Of a stretch of 60,185 nt of DNA, positions 46,284 through 54,150 are shown piece after piece. The stretch comes from Alistipes sp. (GTDB taxonomy: Bacteria; Bacteroidota; Bacteroidia; Bacteroidales; Rikenellaceae). The DNA lies in assembly GCA_017629035.1 (NCBI GenBank), contig JAGBXX010000027.1, positions 1 through 60,185 on the forward strand, read 5' to 3'. Under the pieces are notes generated by a model. It was given only the letters and a program-made list of their open reading frames with translations, was not told the origin of the DNA and did no database searches. A program made the translations under genes and the position numbers. How positions within the stretch are numbered: position 1 is the first letter of the stretch; the number at the start of each line of letters is the position of its first letter.

Positions 46284-48116
46284 ATGAAGATTACCTCACT
46301 CAAATCGTTGCTGCTTGCAACACTACTTCTTGGCGCTACTTCGGCTATTGCCCACGCTACCCCCTACGACGACATTCCTAAGCGCCGTAAGCAGGAGGCA
46401 ACCACCGAAAAGGACTCCGCAAAGCATAGTGGCAGAACGGTTAAGCCTATCGAGAGTCCCAAGACCGTGAAGACTAATCACGCATCTGGCGACACAACTA
46501 CTACCGAGATTGTAGGCTCAATGCCTATCCGCCATGTGCGCCCCAATACCCCTCAGCAGATAGACTCGGTGCTGGCAATGTGGAAGACCTCGAGCACGCA
46601 GGAGGCCTACGACAACTATTTTAACGACTATCTCAAACTCTCTAAGCGCATCGCCGAGCAGCATCCTACATCGAATACCGACTCGATATATATCGCACGT
46701 CTTGAGGCACTTATGTCGCCCGTGCCGCTGAAGTACAACTACGAGGTGCGTGAGGCTATCGAGCGCTTTGCTACCAAGTACTACGCCTCGGTAATGAGCC
46801 TTGCCTACTACTACTTCCCAATGATTGAGGAGGAGCTTATCCGTGCAGGACTCCCTATCGAGTTGCGCACGCTTGCTGTCATCGAGTCAGCACTTAACCC
46901 CCTTGCAACATCACAGGTGGGCGCTAAGGGTATTTGGCAGTTTATGCCTACAACGGGTAAGGAGTATGGCCTCGAGATTAACTCACTTGTTGATGAGCGT
47001 TGTGAGCCACGTCTTGCTACCAAGGCTGCGTGTAAGTATCTCAAGCGCATGTACGAGCTCTATGGCGACTGGACACTGGCAATTGCATCGTACAACACTG
47101 GCCCAGGTAATGTCAACAAGGCTATCGCACGTGCTGGTGGCGACCCTAAGAACTACAAGGGCTCGTTCTGGGATGTATACGAGTATCTCCACGAGCAGAC
47201 ACGTCAGTATGTGCCCTTCTACATGGGTGCAACCTACGCCTTTGCATACCACAAGGCCCACGGCGTAGATGTCCCTATGCCACCTATGCCTATTGCTGTG
47301 GATACGATCATGATTAATCGTCCCATGCACCTCGAGCAGGTATCTTCGACAATCAACGTCAAGCTCGACGTGCTCAAGATGCTCAACCCACAGTATCTCA
47401 TGAATATCATCCCTGCGACACAGAAGCAGTACCCACTGACTCTGCCAATCGAGAATATCTGCGAGTACCTCGAGCACGAGAAGGAGATTCATGCCAAGGA
47501 CTCTACATACCTCAAGGAGTTTGTCGTGCATGCAAACATCGAGCAGAAACGCAAGGATGCACCGCAGCTGCAGCAGGCCAAGAGCACCACTACAACGAAG
47601 TATCACACCGTAGCTCAGGGCGACACCCTCGGCTCGATAGCTAAGAAGTATAACGTTACGGTTAAGCAGCTCATCGAGTGGAATAAGCTTAGCAACCCCG
47701 ACGCACTAAGCCTTGGACAGAAGCTCAAGGTCATTAGCTCGTCATCAGGCTCTAAGTCGTCGTCATCTAGCTCTAAGTCATCGTCAAAGCCAAAGACACA
47801 TACCGTAGCCCAGGGCGATACCCTCGGCTCTATAGCCTCGAAGTATGGCGTGACCGTAAAGCAGCTCACAGAGTGGAACAAGCTCGACAACCCTAACGCT
47901 CTGCGTCTTGGCCAGGTGCTTAAACTCTCGGGAAGCTCATCGTCATCATCTTCGAAGTCTTCGGGTGGCAAGACACATACCGTTGTCCAGGGCGATACTC
48001 TCGGGTCTATTGCACACAAGTACGGCACAACGGTCAAAAAACTTATTGAGTGGAACAAGCTCAGCAACCCCGATGCGCTGAAACTGGGTCAGAAACTGCG
48101 TGTGTCAGCAAATTAA
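46284..48116 (+). CDS. MltD-like lytic transglycosylase with three LysM domains
   Basis: 610 residues. Signal peptide (TLLLGATSAIAHA), linker, and a soluble lytic transglycosylase domain (about 150-300) with catalytic Glu in LAVIESALNPLA and the motifs GAKGIWQFMP and ASYNTGPGNV. Three LysM modules near residues 435-480, 503-547 and 560-608 repeat TVxQGDTLGSIAxKYxVTVK and are separated by Ser-rich linkers. It cleaves peptidoglycan glycan strands in the periplasm. It starts five bases after the DUF5683 gene. Confidence 0.94.
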   Translation: MKITSLKSLLLATLLLGATSAIAHATPYDDIPKRRKQEATTEKDSAKHSGRTVKPIESPKTVKTNHASGDTTTTEIVGSMPIRHVRPNTPQQIDSVLAMWKTSSTQEAYDNYFNDYLKLSKRIAEQHPTSNTDSIYIARLEALMSPVPLKYNYEVREAIERFATKYYASVMSLAYYYFPMIEEELIRAGLPIELRTLAVIESALNPLATSQVGAKGIWQFMPTTGKEYGLEINSLVDERCEPRLATKAACKYLKRMYELYGDWTLAIASYNTGPGNVNKAIARAGGDPKNYKGSFWDVYEYLHEQTRQYVPFYMGATYAFAYHKAHGVDVPMPPMPIAVDTIMINRPMHLEQVSSTINVKLDVLKMLNPQYLMNIIPATQKQYPLTLPIENICEYLEHEKEIHAKDSTYLKEFVVHANIEQKRKDAPQLQQAKSTTTTKYHTVAQGDTLGSIAKKYNVTVKQLIEWNKLSNPDALSLGQKLKVISSSSGSKSSSSSSKSSSKPKTHTVAQGDTLGSIASKYGVTVKQLTEWNKLDNPNALRLGQVLKLSGSSSSSSSKSSGGKTHTVVQGDTLGSIAHKYGTTVKKLIEWNKLSNPDALKLGQKLRVSAN

Positions 48117-48125
48117 CATAGGATA

Positions 48126-49481
48126 ATGATTCTGAACATCATAGATACATCTACCACAATCGTCGCCCCAGCAACCGCTGCGGGCGGCGCTGTAATGGTA
48201 ACTCGCCTAAGCGGAAGCCGAGCAATAGAGATCGCCGACAAGATCTTTCGTGGACGCAAGCCACTGGCTGAGTGTGAGGGCTATACGCTCCACTATGGCA
48301 CCATACGCAACGAGCAGAGTGAGGTTATCGACGATGTTGTTGTGGCGCTCTTCCGTGCCCCAAACTCATATACGGGCGATGACACTGTCGAGATTACGAC
48401 ACACGGCTCGGAGCATATCTGCTCAGAGCTGCTACGCCTGGCAATAGGCTACGGAGCAACGATGGCCACTCCTGGAGAGTTCACCCGCCGAGCTTTCCTT
48501 GCTGGTAAGATGGATCTCAGTCGTGCCGAGGCCGTTGCCGACATCATATCCTCAGACTCCTCGTGGGCCCACACTATCGCCTCGACACAGATGCGTGGTG
48601 GATACTCGGCCAAGCTTGCCGAGATGCGTGGTGAGCTGCTAAGACTATGCTCGCTGCTTGAGCTCGAGCTCGACTTCTCGGAGGAGGATGTTGAGTTTGC
48701 AGACCGCACGTTGCTTAAGAGTATCATTACGGATGTTGAGCACCAGGTGTCAGTGCTGCTCACGTCATTCAGCACAGGCAATGCCATTAAGAATGGTGTT
48801 AATGTGGCGATTGTCGGTGAGCCAAATGTAGGCAAGAGCACCCTGCTTAATGCCCTTGTCGAGGATGACAGAGCCATGGTCTCGGATGTCGCAGGCACCA
48901 CACGTGACACTATCGAGGCTACCACAATAATCGACGGTATTCGCTTCCGTTTTGTCGACACCGCAGGTATACACGACACGGCAAATGAGCTTGAGAAAAT
49001 GGGTATTGAGCGCACCCATAGAGCAATCGAAAAGGCATATATCATCCTGCATCTAACCTCTGCCGAGAACCCCGAGTTCAAAGATATTGAGCGAAATGCA
49101 GATCAACATTACATCCAGGCTGTCAACAAGATAGATAAAAGCATAGATATAGATCGATCATCTGCCGGCTCCACTCTCTATATATCTGCAAAGCAGAATA
49201 TAGGCATTGACGAGCTCCGCCGCAGACTACGCTCAACGGTCGATACTTCGAGCCTTAATGCCAATAGTGTTGTCGTATCCAATATGCGCCACTACGCCGC
49301 CCTTCGTGCCGCCCACGAAGCACTCCTATCTGCCCATGCAGCAATCGAAAGTAACATGCCTTCGGACCTCATCAGCGAAGATATCCGCCAAGTCCTCCAC
49401 CACCTTGGCGAGATCACCGGCGAAATCACCTCCGACGACATCCTCCACTCCATCTTCTCCAAATTCTGCATCGGCAAGTAA
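48126..49481 (+). CDS. mnmE: tRNA modification GTPase MnmE (TrmE/ThdF)
   Basis: 451 residues. The N-terminal tetrahydrofolate-binding domain starts TTIVAPATAAGGAVMVTRLSG; G domain G1 [31 protein letters not shown]; the protein ends in the invariant FCIGK. With MnmG it puts the cmnm5 group on U34 of tRNAs. Codon choice changes over the last 150 to 450 bases (more GAA, CAA, AAA, TCC than before), and the final 18 bases resemble the SGI1 integration site, so the 3' end may have been replaced by an integrating element. Confidence 0.96.
   Translation: MILNIIDTSTTIVAPATAAGGAVMVTRLSGSRAIEIADKIFRGRKPLAECEGYTLHYGTIRNEQSEVIDDVVVALFRAPNSYTGDDTVEITTHGSEHICSELLRLAIGYGATMATPGEFTRRAFLAGKMDLSRAEAVADIISSDSSWAHTIASTQMRGGYSAKLAEMRGELLRLCSLLELELDFSEEDVEFADRTLLKSIITDVEHQVSVLLTSFSTGNAIKNGVNVAIVGEPNVGKSTLLNALVEDDRAMVSDVAGTTRDTIEATTIIDGIRFRFVDTAGIHDTANELEKMGIERTHRAIEKAYIILHLTSAENPEFKDIERNADQHYIQAVNKIDKSIDIDRSSAGSTLYISAKQNIGIDELRRRLRSTVDTSSLNANSVVVSNMRHYAALRAAHEALLSAHAAIESNMPSDLISEDIRQVLHHLGEITGEITSDDILHSIFSKFCIGK
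49464..49481 (+). other. Candidate integration site at mnmE 3' end
   Basis: TTCTGCATCGGCAAGTAA resembles the 18-bp core used by SGI1-family islands at the end of thdF/mnmE in enterobacteria. No second copy is seen up to 60185, so the other junction, if kept, is outside the window. Confidence 0.45.
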
Positions 49482-49495
49482 AATTGCATACCAAT

Positions 49496-49585
49496 GATAA
49501 AATGATTTATCATCGTTTATCATAAAGCGCTCAAAATGAGCGCTTTTTTTGTGCATAGTGATAAAATCATTTATCACTGTTTATC
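49496..49585. repeat. Two similar palindromic 26-base repeats
   Basis: 49496-49521 and 49560-49585 share GATAAAATnATTTATC followed by GTTTATC, and flank the mnmE terminator. This lies in the 364-base gap 49482-49845, which holds also a decamer array (49681-49720) and two CCTAGG palindromes (49772-49777 and 49811-49816); no gene is seen. Confidence 0.7.
49524..49550 (+). terminator. Terminator of mnmE
   Basis: AAAGCGCTCA / TGAGCGCTTT stem with a three-A loop followed by a T-run. Confidence 0.88.
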
Positions 49586-49680
49586 GTCGTTACGCAATAT
49601 TTCTTCGCCCTATTTCACCCTCAATGTCCAATATCATCATTTAGAAAAAATCTAAGTGCTTGATTGAGCGTATTTTGCAA

Positions 49681-49720
49681 TGAGGTGCAACGAGGTGCAA
49701 TGGAGTGCAATGAGGTGCAA
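49681..49720. repeat. Four tandem decamers
   Basis: Four 10-base units of TGAGGTGCAA (variants CGAGGTGCAA and TGGAGTGCAA) in a row, partly preceded by another TTGCAA. Iterated sites of this kind sit beside integrases as arm-type sites; use here unproven. Confidence 0.75.
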
Positions 49721-49845
49721 TGAAATGGCGAAATAAATTCTACATTCTACACGAAAGTATCATTTATCCCACCTAGGACATCGTCGGTGAAAATTTCGCC
49801 TTTTATTTCGCCTAGGTAGTGGACACTTCCCCAAATATCACTAAT

Positions 49846-50208
49846 ATGAGCAAGATTGAAATAAAAAAAGTATGTCAGTTTTGCGGTAAAGAATTTATTG
49901 CCCATAAACTGAATACAATGTATTGCTCTCACCAATGTTCGCAACGCAGTTACAAGGTTCGCCTAAGAGAGCAAAAGTTAGAAAAAGTTGTGCACCAAGA
50001 AAACTTTCCAGACATCCCCCCCACTAAACTTAAAAAGGAATATCTGTCGTGCGAGGATGTAGCCGAACTTATGAGGTCATTTTACTATTATATTATAGGG
50101 GTTACCATTAATTTAGATTTAAGGGGTCAGCCGACGCTGTTTCGAGCGGCCCAAAACATCAAATTTTCCACTTGGTCGTTGAATCTACCATGGCTAAAAA
50201 ATGTGTGA
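49846..50208 (+). pseudogene. Remnant zinc-finger/HTH excisionase-like protein
   Basis: 120 residues from ATG 49846. The N-terminal half shows a paired-Cys zinc ribbon (KVCQFCGKEFIAHK, YCSHQCSQRSYK) followed by a basic stretch and EYLSCEDVAELM, the opening of a MerR/excisionase-type HTH. Bacteroidales mobile elements code for proteins of this build next to tyrosine recombinases. After residue about 80 the HTH is lost and the sequence (YYYIIGVTINLDLRGQ) no longer fits, so the gene looks truncated by recombination. AT-rich, unlike neighbours. It sits at the boundary between mnmE and the sulfonolipid operon. Confidence 0.55.
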
Positions 50209-50211
50209 TTG

Positions 50212-50243
50212 TTTGGTAGAGTGAGAAATAATGTTTATTTTTG
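50212..50243 (+). promoter_or_regulatory. Promoter of the sulfonolipid/Hdr operon
   Basis: TTTG (50212-50215), a 20-base spacer and TATTTTTG (50236-50243) match the Bacteroidota -33/-7 consensus. Predicted start near 50250; leader about 57 bases. Confidence 0.75.
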
Positions 50244-50250
50244 CAAAATA

Positions 50251-50270
50251 ATAGTAAACACTTTTACTAT
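50251..50270 (+). promoter_or_regulatory. Candidate operator at the transcription start
   Basis: ATAGTAAACACTTTTACTAT is a perfect 8-base inverted repeat with a four-base centre, placed at the predicted start site, where a repressor would block transcription. The marR gene that closes the cluster carries ATAGTAACAT over its own start codon, sharing one half-site. Confidence 0.45.
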
Positions 50271-50306
50271 ATAAGCATATACTAAACACTATACCTTTTA
50301 TATAAT

Positions 50307-51383
50307 ATGGAATCATTTATGATTTCCGGAATCCAGCAGATTGGTACCGGAACTGTAGATTTCAGAAAGTCGTGGAACTGGTACATCGAGATGTTCGGCA
50401 TCGATGTGAAGATTCTGGAAGACGACACAGTTGCAGATCGAATGCTCCCATACACAGGAGGCGTGCCACATCAGCGTCATGCCTGCATTGCTGTAAATCT
50501 GCAGGGCGGTGGCGGATTCGAAATCTGGCAATACTCCAAGCGCAAGCCTGAGCCTTGTCCGTTTACAATATCAGCAGGTGACCTTGGCATCTTTGCAGCA
50601 AAGCTCAAGTGCCGCGACGTTGCAGCATTCCATAATATTCTTTCCCAGAAATGGCCTGACTGCACCACTCCGGAAACACTGCCTGACGGCACACCATGCT
50701 TCTATGTCAAGGACCTCTACGGCAACTGCTTCCAGCTCGTGGAAAGAAAAGACGTATTCATCGACCAGAAAAAACTCACCGGCGGAATGATCGGTGCAGT
50801 AATCGGAGTTTCAGACATGGAAAGATCCATAAGATTCTACCGTGACATACTAGGCTACGACATAATCATCAGCGACACCACCGGCCCGTTCAGCAAGCAC
50901 TTCTTCATGCCGGGTTCCGACAAGAACTGCCGCAGAGTCATCCTCGGCGCCCCAAAACGCAAAGGAGCATTCGCAGACCTGTTCGGCGACTCTACCATAG
51001 AGCTTGTACAGGCTCTGGAAAGCACTCCACGCAAGATCTACGAAGGACGCTACTGGGGAGACCCGGGCTTCATTCAGGTATGCTTCGATGTGACCGGAAT
51101 GGACAACATGAAGAAATTCTGCGCAGAGAAAGGCCATCCATTCACAGTGGACAGCTGCCCTGACGGAGAAATATTCGACATGGGAGACGCATCGGGACGC
51201 TTTGCCTACATCGAGGATCCGGACGGTACACTGATTGAGCTGGTCGAGACCGACAAAGTGCCGGTAGTAAAGAAATTCGGATGGTTCATAGACATGAGGA
51301 AACGCGATCCGGAAAAGAAACTCCCTAAATTCCTTTTTAGAATGATGGGACTTGTATCAAAAGAAACAATCAAAAATCAATAA
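50307..51383 (+). CDS. Two-domain VOC-superfamily protein
   Basis: 358 residues with two vicinal-oxygen-chelate modules: about 8-150 (GTGTVDFRKSWNWYIEMFGI, GGFEIWQYS, LYGNCFQLVE) and about 160-315 (IGVSDMERSIRFYRDILGY, FIQVCFDVTGMDNMKKFC, EDPDGTLIELVE). VOC proteins are metal enzymes such as epimerases, glyoxalases, lyases or dioxygenases; the closing Glu of each module is present, but the full metal set cannot be fixed by eye. It is the first gene of the operon and ends two bases before the sulA-like gene. No published sulfonolipid role is known to me. Codon use is GGA/GAA rich like the rest of the island. A second start at 50319 is possible. Confidence 0.8.
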   Translation: MESFMISGIQQIGTGTVDFRKSWNWYIEMFGIDVKILEDDTVADRMLPYTGGVPHQRHACIAVNLQGGGGFEIWQYSKRKPEPCPFTISAGDLGIFAAKLKCRDVAAFHNILSQKWPDCTTPETLPDGTPCFYVKDLYGNCFQLVERKDVFIDQKKLTGGMIGAVIGVSDMERSIRFYRDILGYDIIISDTTGPFSKHFFMPGSDKNCRRVILGAPKRKGAFADLFGDSTIELVQALESTPRKIYEGRYWGDPGFIQVCFDVTGMDNMKKFCAEKGHPFTVDSCPDGEIFDMGDASGRFAYIEDPDGTLIELVETDKVPVVKKFGWFIDMRKRDPEKKLPKFLFRMMGLVSKETIKNQ

Positions 51384-51385
51384 AT

Positions 51386-52651
51386 ATGTTTACAGATATT
51401 TTTGACAGAATCAGAAAGTCAGCAGGTGGCCCTATCGGCCAGTACCGTGAAAAAGCAGAAGGTTATTTCGCATTCCCACGCCTCGAGGGCGAACTGGGCC
51501 CAAATATGAAATTCAACGGCCAGGATGTTCTTTGCTGGAGTCTTAACAACTATCTCGGTCTTGCAAACCATCCTGAAATCCGCAAGGCAGATGCTGAAGC
51601 TGCAGCAAAATGGGGCCTTGCCTATCCTATGGGAAGCCGAATGATGACTGGCCAGACTCATCTTCACGAAGAACTTGAGCGCAGACTTGCCGCATTCGAG
51701 AAGAAGGAGGCTGCCTTCGAGTTCAACTTCGGCTATCAGGGCATCGTCTCGACAATTGACTCACTCGTATGCCGTCATGACGTCATTGTGTATGACGCAG
51801 AAGACCATGCATGCCTTCTTGACGGAATACGTCTGCATGTCGGAAGCAAATATAAGTTCCGTCACAACGACATCAAGGACTGCGAAAGAGTGCTTGCAAG
51901 GGCTTGCGAAGAAGCTGAAAATAAGGGTGGCGGAGTCCTCCTCATTACAGAAGGTGTATTCGGAATGACCGGAGCACTCGGAATCCTCGACCAGATTGCA
52001 GCACTCAAAAAGAAATACAAGTTCCGCATCATGATTGACGATGCTCACGGATTCGGCGTGATGGGCGAGCACGGACGCGGAACATCGGAGCACTTCGGAG
52101 TGATGGACGAGATCGACATCTACATCGGAGCATATGCAAAGTCAATGGCCATCATCGGCGGTTTCGTAGCAGCCGACAAGGACATCATCGACTACCTCAA
52201 ATACAACATGCGTTCGCAGATCTATGCAAAATCACTCCCTATGCCTATCGTGGAAGGCTGTCTCAAGAGACTCGACATCATCGACAGCCCTGAGGGAGAT
52301 GCACTCCGCGCACAGCTCTGGAAGGTGACAAGAAGCCTCCAGAAAGGATTCCGCGAGCTTGGATTCGATATCGGACCTGCCGAGGCATGTGTAACGCCTG
52401 TTCTTGTAAAGGCCGGAGTGAATTCAGCAGCCAACATCGCCGTTGCACTTCGCGAAGAGTACCACATCTTCTGTTCTGTTGTGATCTACCCGGTAATCCC
52501 TCCGGGAATGGTAATCTTCCGTGTCATCCCAACAGCAGCTCACAGCATGGCTGATGTAGAGAGGACGCTTGCAGCCTTCAAGGACATGAAGGAGAGACTT
52601 GACAGAGGAGAATTCGACAAGGAAATGCCCAATATGGCACTCCTGAAATAA
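51386..52651 (+). CDS. sulA: Cysteate acyl transferase, SulA-type (3-ketocapnine synthase)
   Basis: 421 residues, alpha-oxoamine synthase family (fold type I PLP). Seen: LNNYLGLANHPE, GSRMMTGQTHLHEELE, FNFGYQG, the cofactor-ring His/Asp region IMIDDAHGFGVMGEHGRG, and PLP Lys252 in YAKSMAIIGGF. Lys282 in IYAKSLPMP stands where serine palmitoyltransferases have Ala. In the characterised Alistipes finegoldii SulA the PLP lysine is 251 and the SulA-specific lysine is 281, the same 30-residue spacing. So this enzyme should condense acyl-ACP with cysteate to 3-ketocapnine, first committed step of sulfonolipids. The symbol is not the SOS gene sulA. Confidence 0.9.
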   Translation: MFTDIFDRIRKSAGGPIGQYREKAEGYFAFPRLEGELGPNMKFNGQDVLCWSLNNYLGLANHPEIRKADAEAAAKWGLAYPMGSRMMTGQTHLHEELERRLAAFEKKEAAFEFNFGYQGIVSTIDSLVCRHDVIVYDAEDHACLLDGIRLHVGSKYKFRHNDIKDCERVLARACEEAENKGGGVLLITEGVFGMTGALGILDQIAALKKKYKFRIMIDDAHGFGVMGEHGRGTSEHFGVMDEIDIYIGAYAKSMAIIGGFVAADKDIIDYLKYNMRSQIYAKSLPMPIVEGCLKRLDIIDSPEGDALRAQLWKVTRSLQKGFRELGFDIGPAEACVTPVLVKAGVNSAANIAVALREEYHIFCSVVIYPVIPPGMVIFRVIPTAAHSMADVERTLAAFKDMKERLDRGEFDKEMPNMALLK

Positions 52652-52654
52652 GCC

Positions 52655-53440
52655 ATGCAGTCAGTCTGGATTACAGGAGCATCCTCCGGAATCGGTGCAG
52701 CATGCGCCTACCGGTATGCAAAAGAAGGGGCAAGACTTGCTCTCACCTCTTCTTCTGCAGACCGTCTTGAGACTGTCGCAGCCAAATGCCGTGAACTCGG
52801 GGCAGAAGAGGTGACTGTCTTCCCCTTTGACCTCACATGCCTCGACGGCATTGATGACCTCACCGACAAAGTCTGGAATGCCCTCGGCGGCATTGACATA
52901 GTAATGCTCAATGCCGGCATCAGCCAAAGGACCGACGTAGAGGATACCTCAATGGATATGATTCGCAAGATAATGGAAATCAATTACTTTGCACCAGTAG
53001 CCATTGCAAAGGGTCTGCTGCCGAGAATGACCGCAGGAGGCGGAGGCAGGATTGCCGTGACAACATCCATCGCCGGAAGATTCGGATTCCCTCTGCGATG
53101 CGGATACAGTTCTTCAAAGTTCGCACTATATGGATTCTTCGAAACACTTCAGGCTGAATACTACGATGCCGGAATAAGAGTGACAATCGTATGTCCGGGC
53201 CGCGTGCAGACCAACATATCCAGATATGCCCTTGACAAGGGAGGAAAGCCTCACGGAGTGATGGATCCCGGTCAGGCAAGCGGAATGACTGCAGATGCAG
53301 CGGCACGCGTCATCACGAGAGCGATAGCAAAGGAGAAGAAGGAAGTGCTTGTCGGAAGGAAGGAACTTCTTATGGTATATATAAAACGTTTCTTCCCTGA
53401 CTTATGCGCCACTCTTGCCCGTAAAATCAAACCTATGTAG
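52655..53440 (+). CDS. SDR, probable 3-ketocapnine reductase
   Basis: 261 residues, classical short-chain dehydrogenase: TGASSGIG at 7-14, NAG at 86-88, Asn110, Ser138 and the YSSSK pair (Tyr151, Lys155). The look is that of membrane-linked DHRS7-type enzymes; the C-terminus is basic and hydrophobic (VYIKRFFPDLCATLARKIKPM). Three bases after the acyl transferase, it is well placed to reduce 3-ketocapnine to capnine, as 3-ketosphinganine reductase does in sphingolipid synthesis. That step is inferred from position and analogy. Confidence 0.85.
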   Translation: MQSVWITGASSGIGAACAYRYAKEGARLALTSSSADRLETVAAKCRELGAEEVTVFPFDLTCLDGIDDLTDKVWNALGGIDIVMLNAGISQRTDVEDTSMDMIRKIMEINYFAPVAIAKGLLPRMTAGGGGRIAVTTSIAGRFGFPLRCGYSSSKFALYGFFETLQAEYYDAGIRVTIVCPGRVQTNISRYALDKGGKPHGVMDPGQASGMTADAAARVITRAIAKEKKEVLVGRKELLMVYIKRFFPDLCATLARKIKPM

Positions 53441-53445
53441 CGGTT

Positions 53446-54144
53446 ATGGGAAAGTTGTATGATCTTTTGAGAGAAGACTATAGGGTGAAGGAAGGTCTGA
53501 AGACCTGCATCAACTGCGGAACCTGCACGGCTATATGCCCGGCAGCTGAATTCTACAGATATGACCCTCGCAGAATCGTGGACACGGTCCAGAGAGGCAA
53601 CGATGAAGACATCGAGGCCCTGCTCAAGAGTGAAACGATCTGGTACTGCGGAGAATGTCTCTCCTGCCTCACAAGATGTCCCCGCCGGAATGGTCCGGGA
53701 CTGGTGATAATGGCATTGCGCGACCTTTCTGCAAGGCTCGGCTACTTCGTTGAATCAGAGAAAGGACGCCAACTGTATCCTCTCACAAAGATAATGACAG
53801 GCAACATCCTCAAATACGGCTACTGCATACATCCTGACACCTTCAGCTGGGAAGACCACGTGGAATCCGGCCCCGTCTGGAAATGGCACACGGAACATCT
53901 CGAAGACAGTTACGCAAGACAGGGAGCCAATTTCCGAGGCACAGGTCCGGGAATCCTCCGCAACATCCCGAAAGAGTCTCTTGAAGAACTGAAGAAGATA
54001 TTCGACGTCACAGGGGCGACGGAAAGGATGGAAACGGTGGAGAGATTCTCAAAAGCCAAAGCCGAAGAAATGGGAATGACAATGGAAGAGTATTTTCGAC
54101 ACACATTCGAACACTGCTCCGACGGGCATTTCAACAACGACTGA
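53446..54144 (+). CDS. HdrC-like iron-sulfur protein (C1)
   Basis: 232 residues. Two [4Fe-4S] motifs: C21/C24/C27/C31 (CINCGTCTAICP) and C68/C71/C74/C78 (CGECLSCLTRCP), the ferredoxin-like pair of heterodisulfide reductase subunit C. A C-terminal extension of about 140 residues (WEDHVESGPVWKWHTEHLED) makes it longer than methanogen HdrC and nearer to the first HdrC of sulfur-oxidising sHdr and related sets. Predicted cytoplasmic electron carrier between HdrA and HdrB. Five bases after the SDR, six before HdrB. Confidence 0.88.
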   Translation: MGKLYDLLREDYRVKEGLKTCINCGTCTAICPAAEFYRYDPRRIVDTVQRGNDEDIEALLKSETIWYCGECLSCLTRCPRRNGPGLVIMALRDLSARLGYFVESEKGRQLYPLTKIMTGNILKYGYCIHPDTFSWEDHVESGPVWKWHTEHLEDSYARQGANFRGTGPGILRNIPKESLEELKKIFDVTGATERMETVERFSKAKAEEMGMTMEEYFRHTFEHCSDGHFNND

Positions 54145-54150
54145 CAGAAA

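Noticed and set aside
51386-52651. Alpha-oxoamine synthase considered as BioF, Kbl or serine palmitoyltransferase
   Set aside because: No biotin or threonine genes nearby, Lys282 replaces the Spt alanine, and cysteate synthase is in the same operon.
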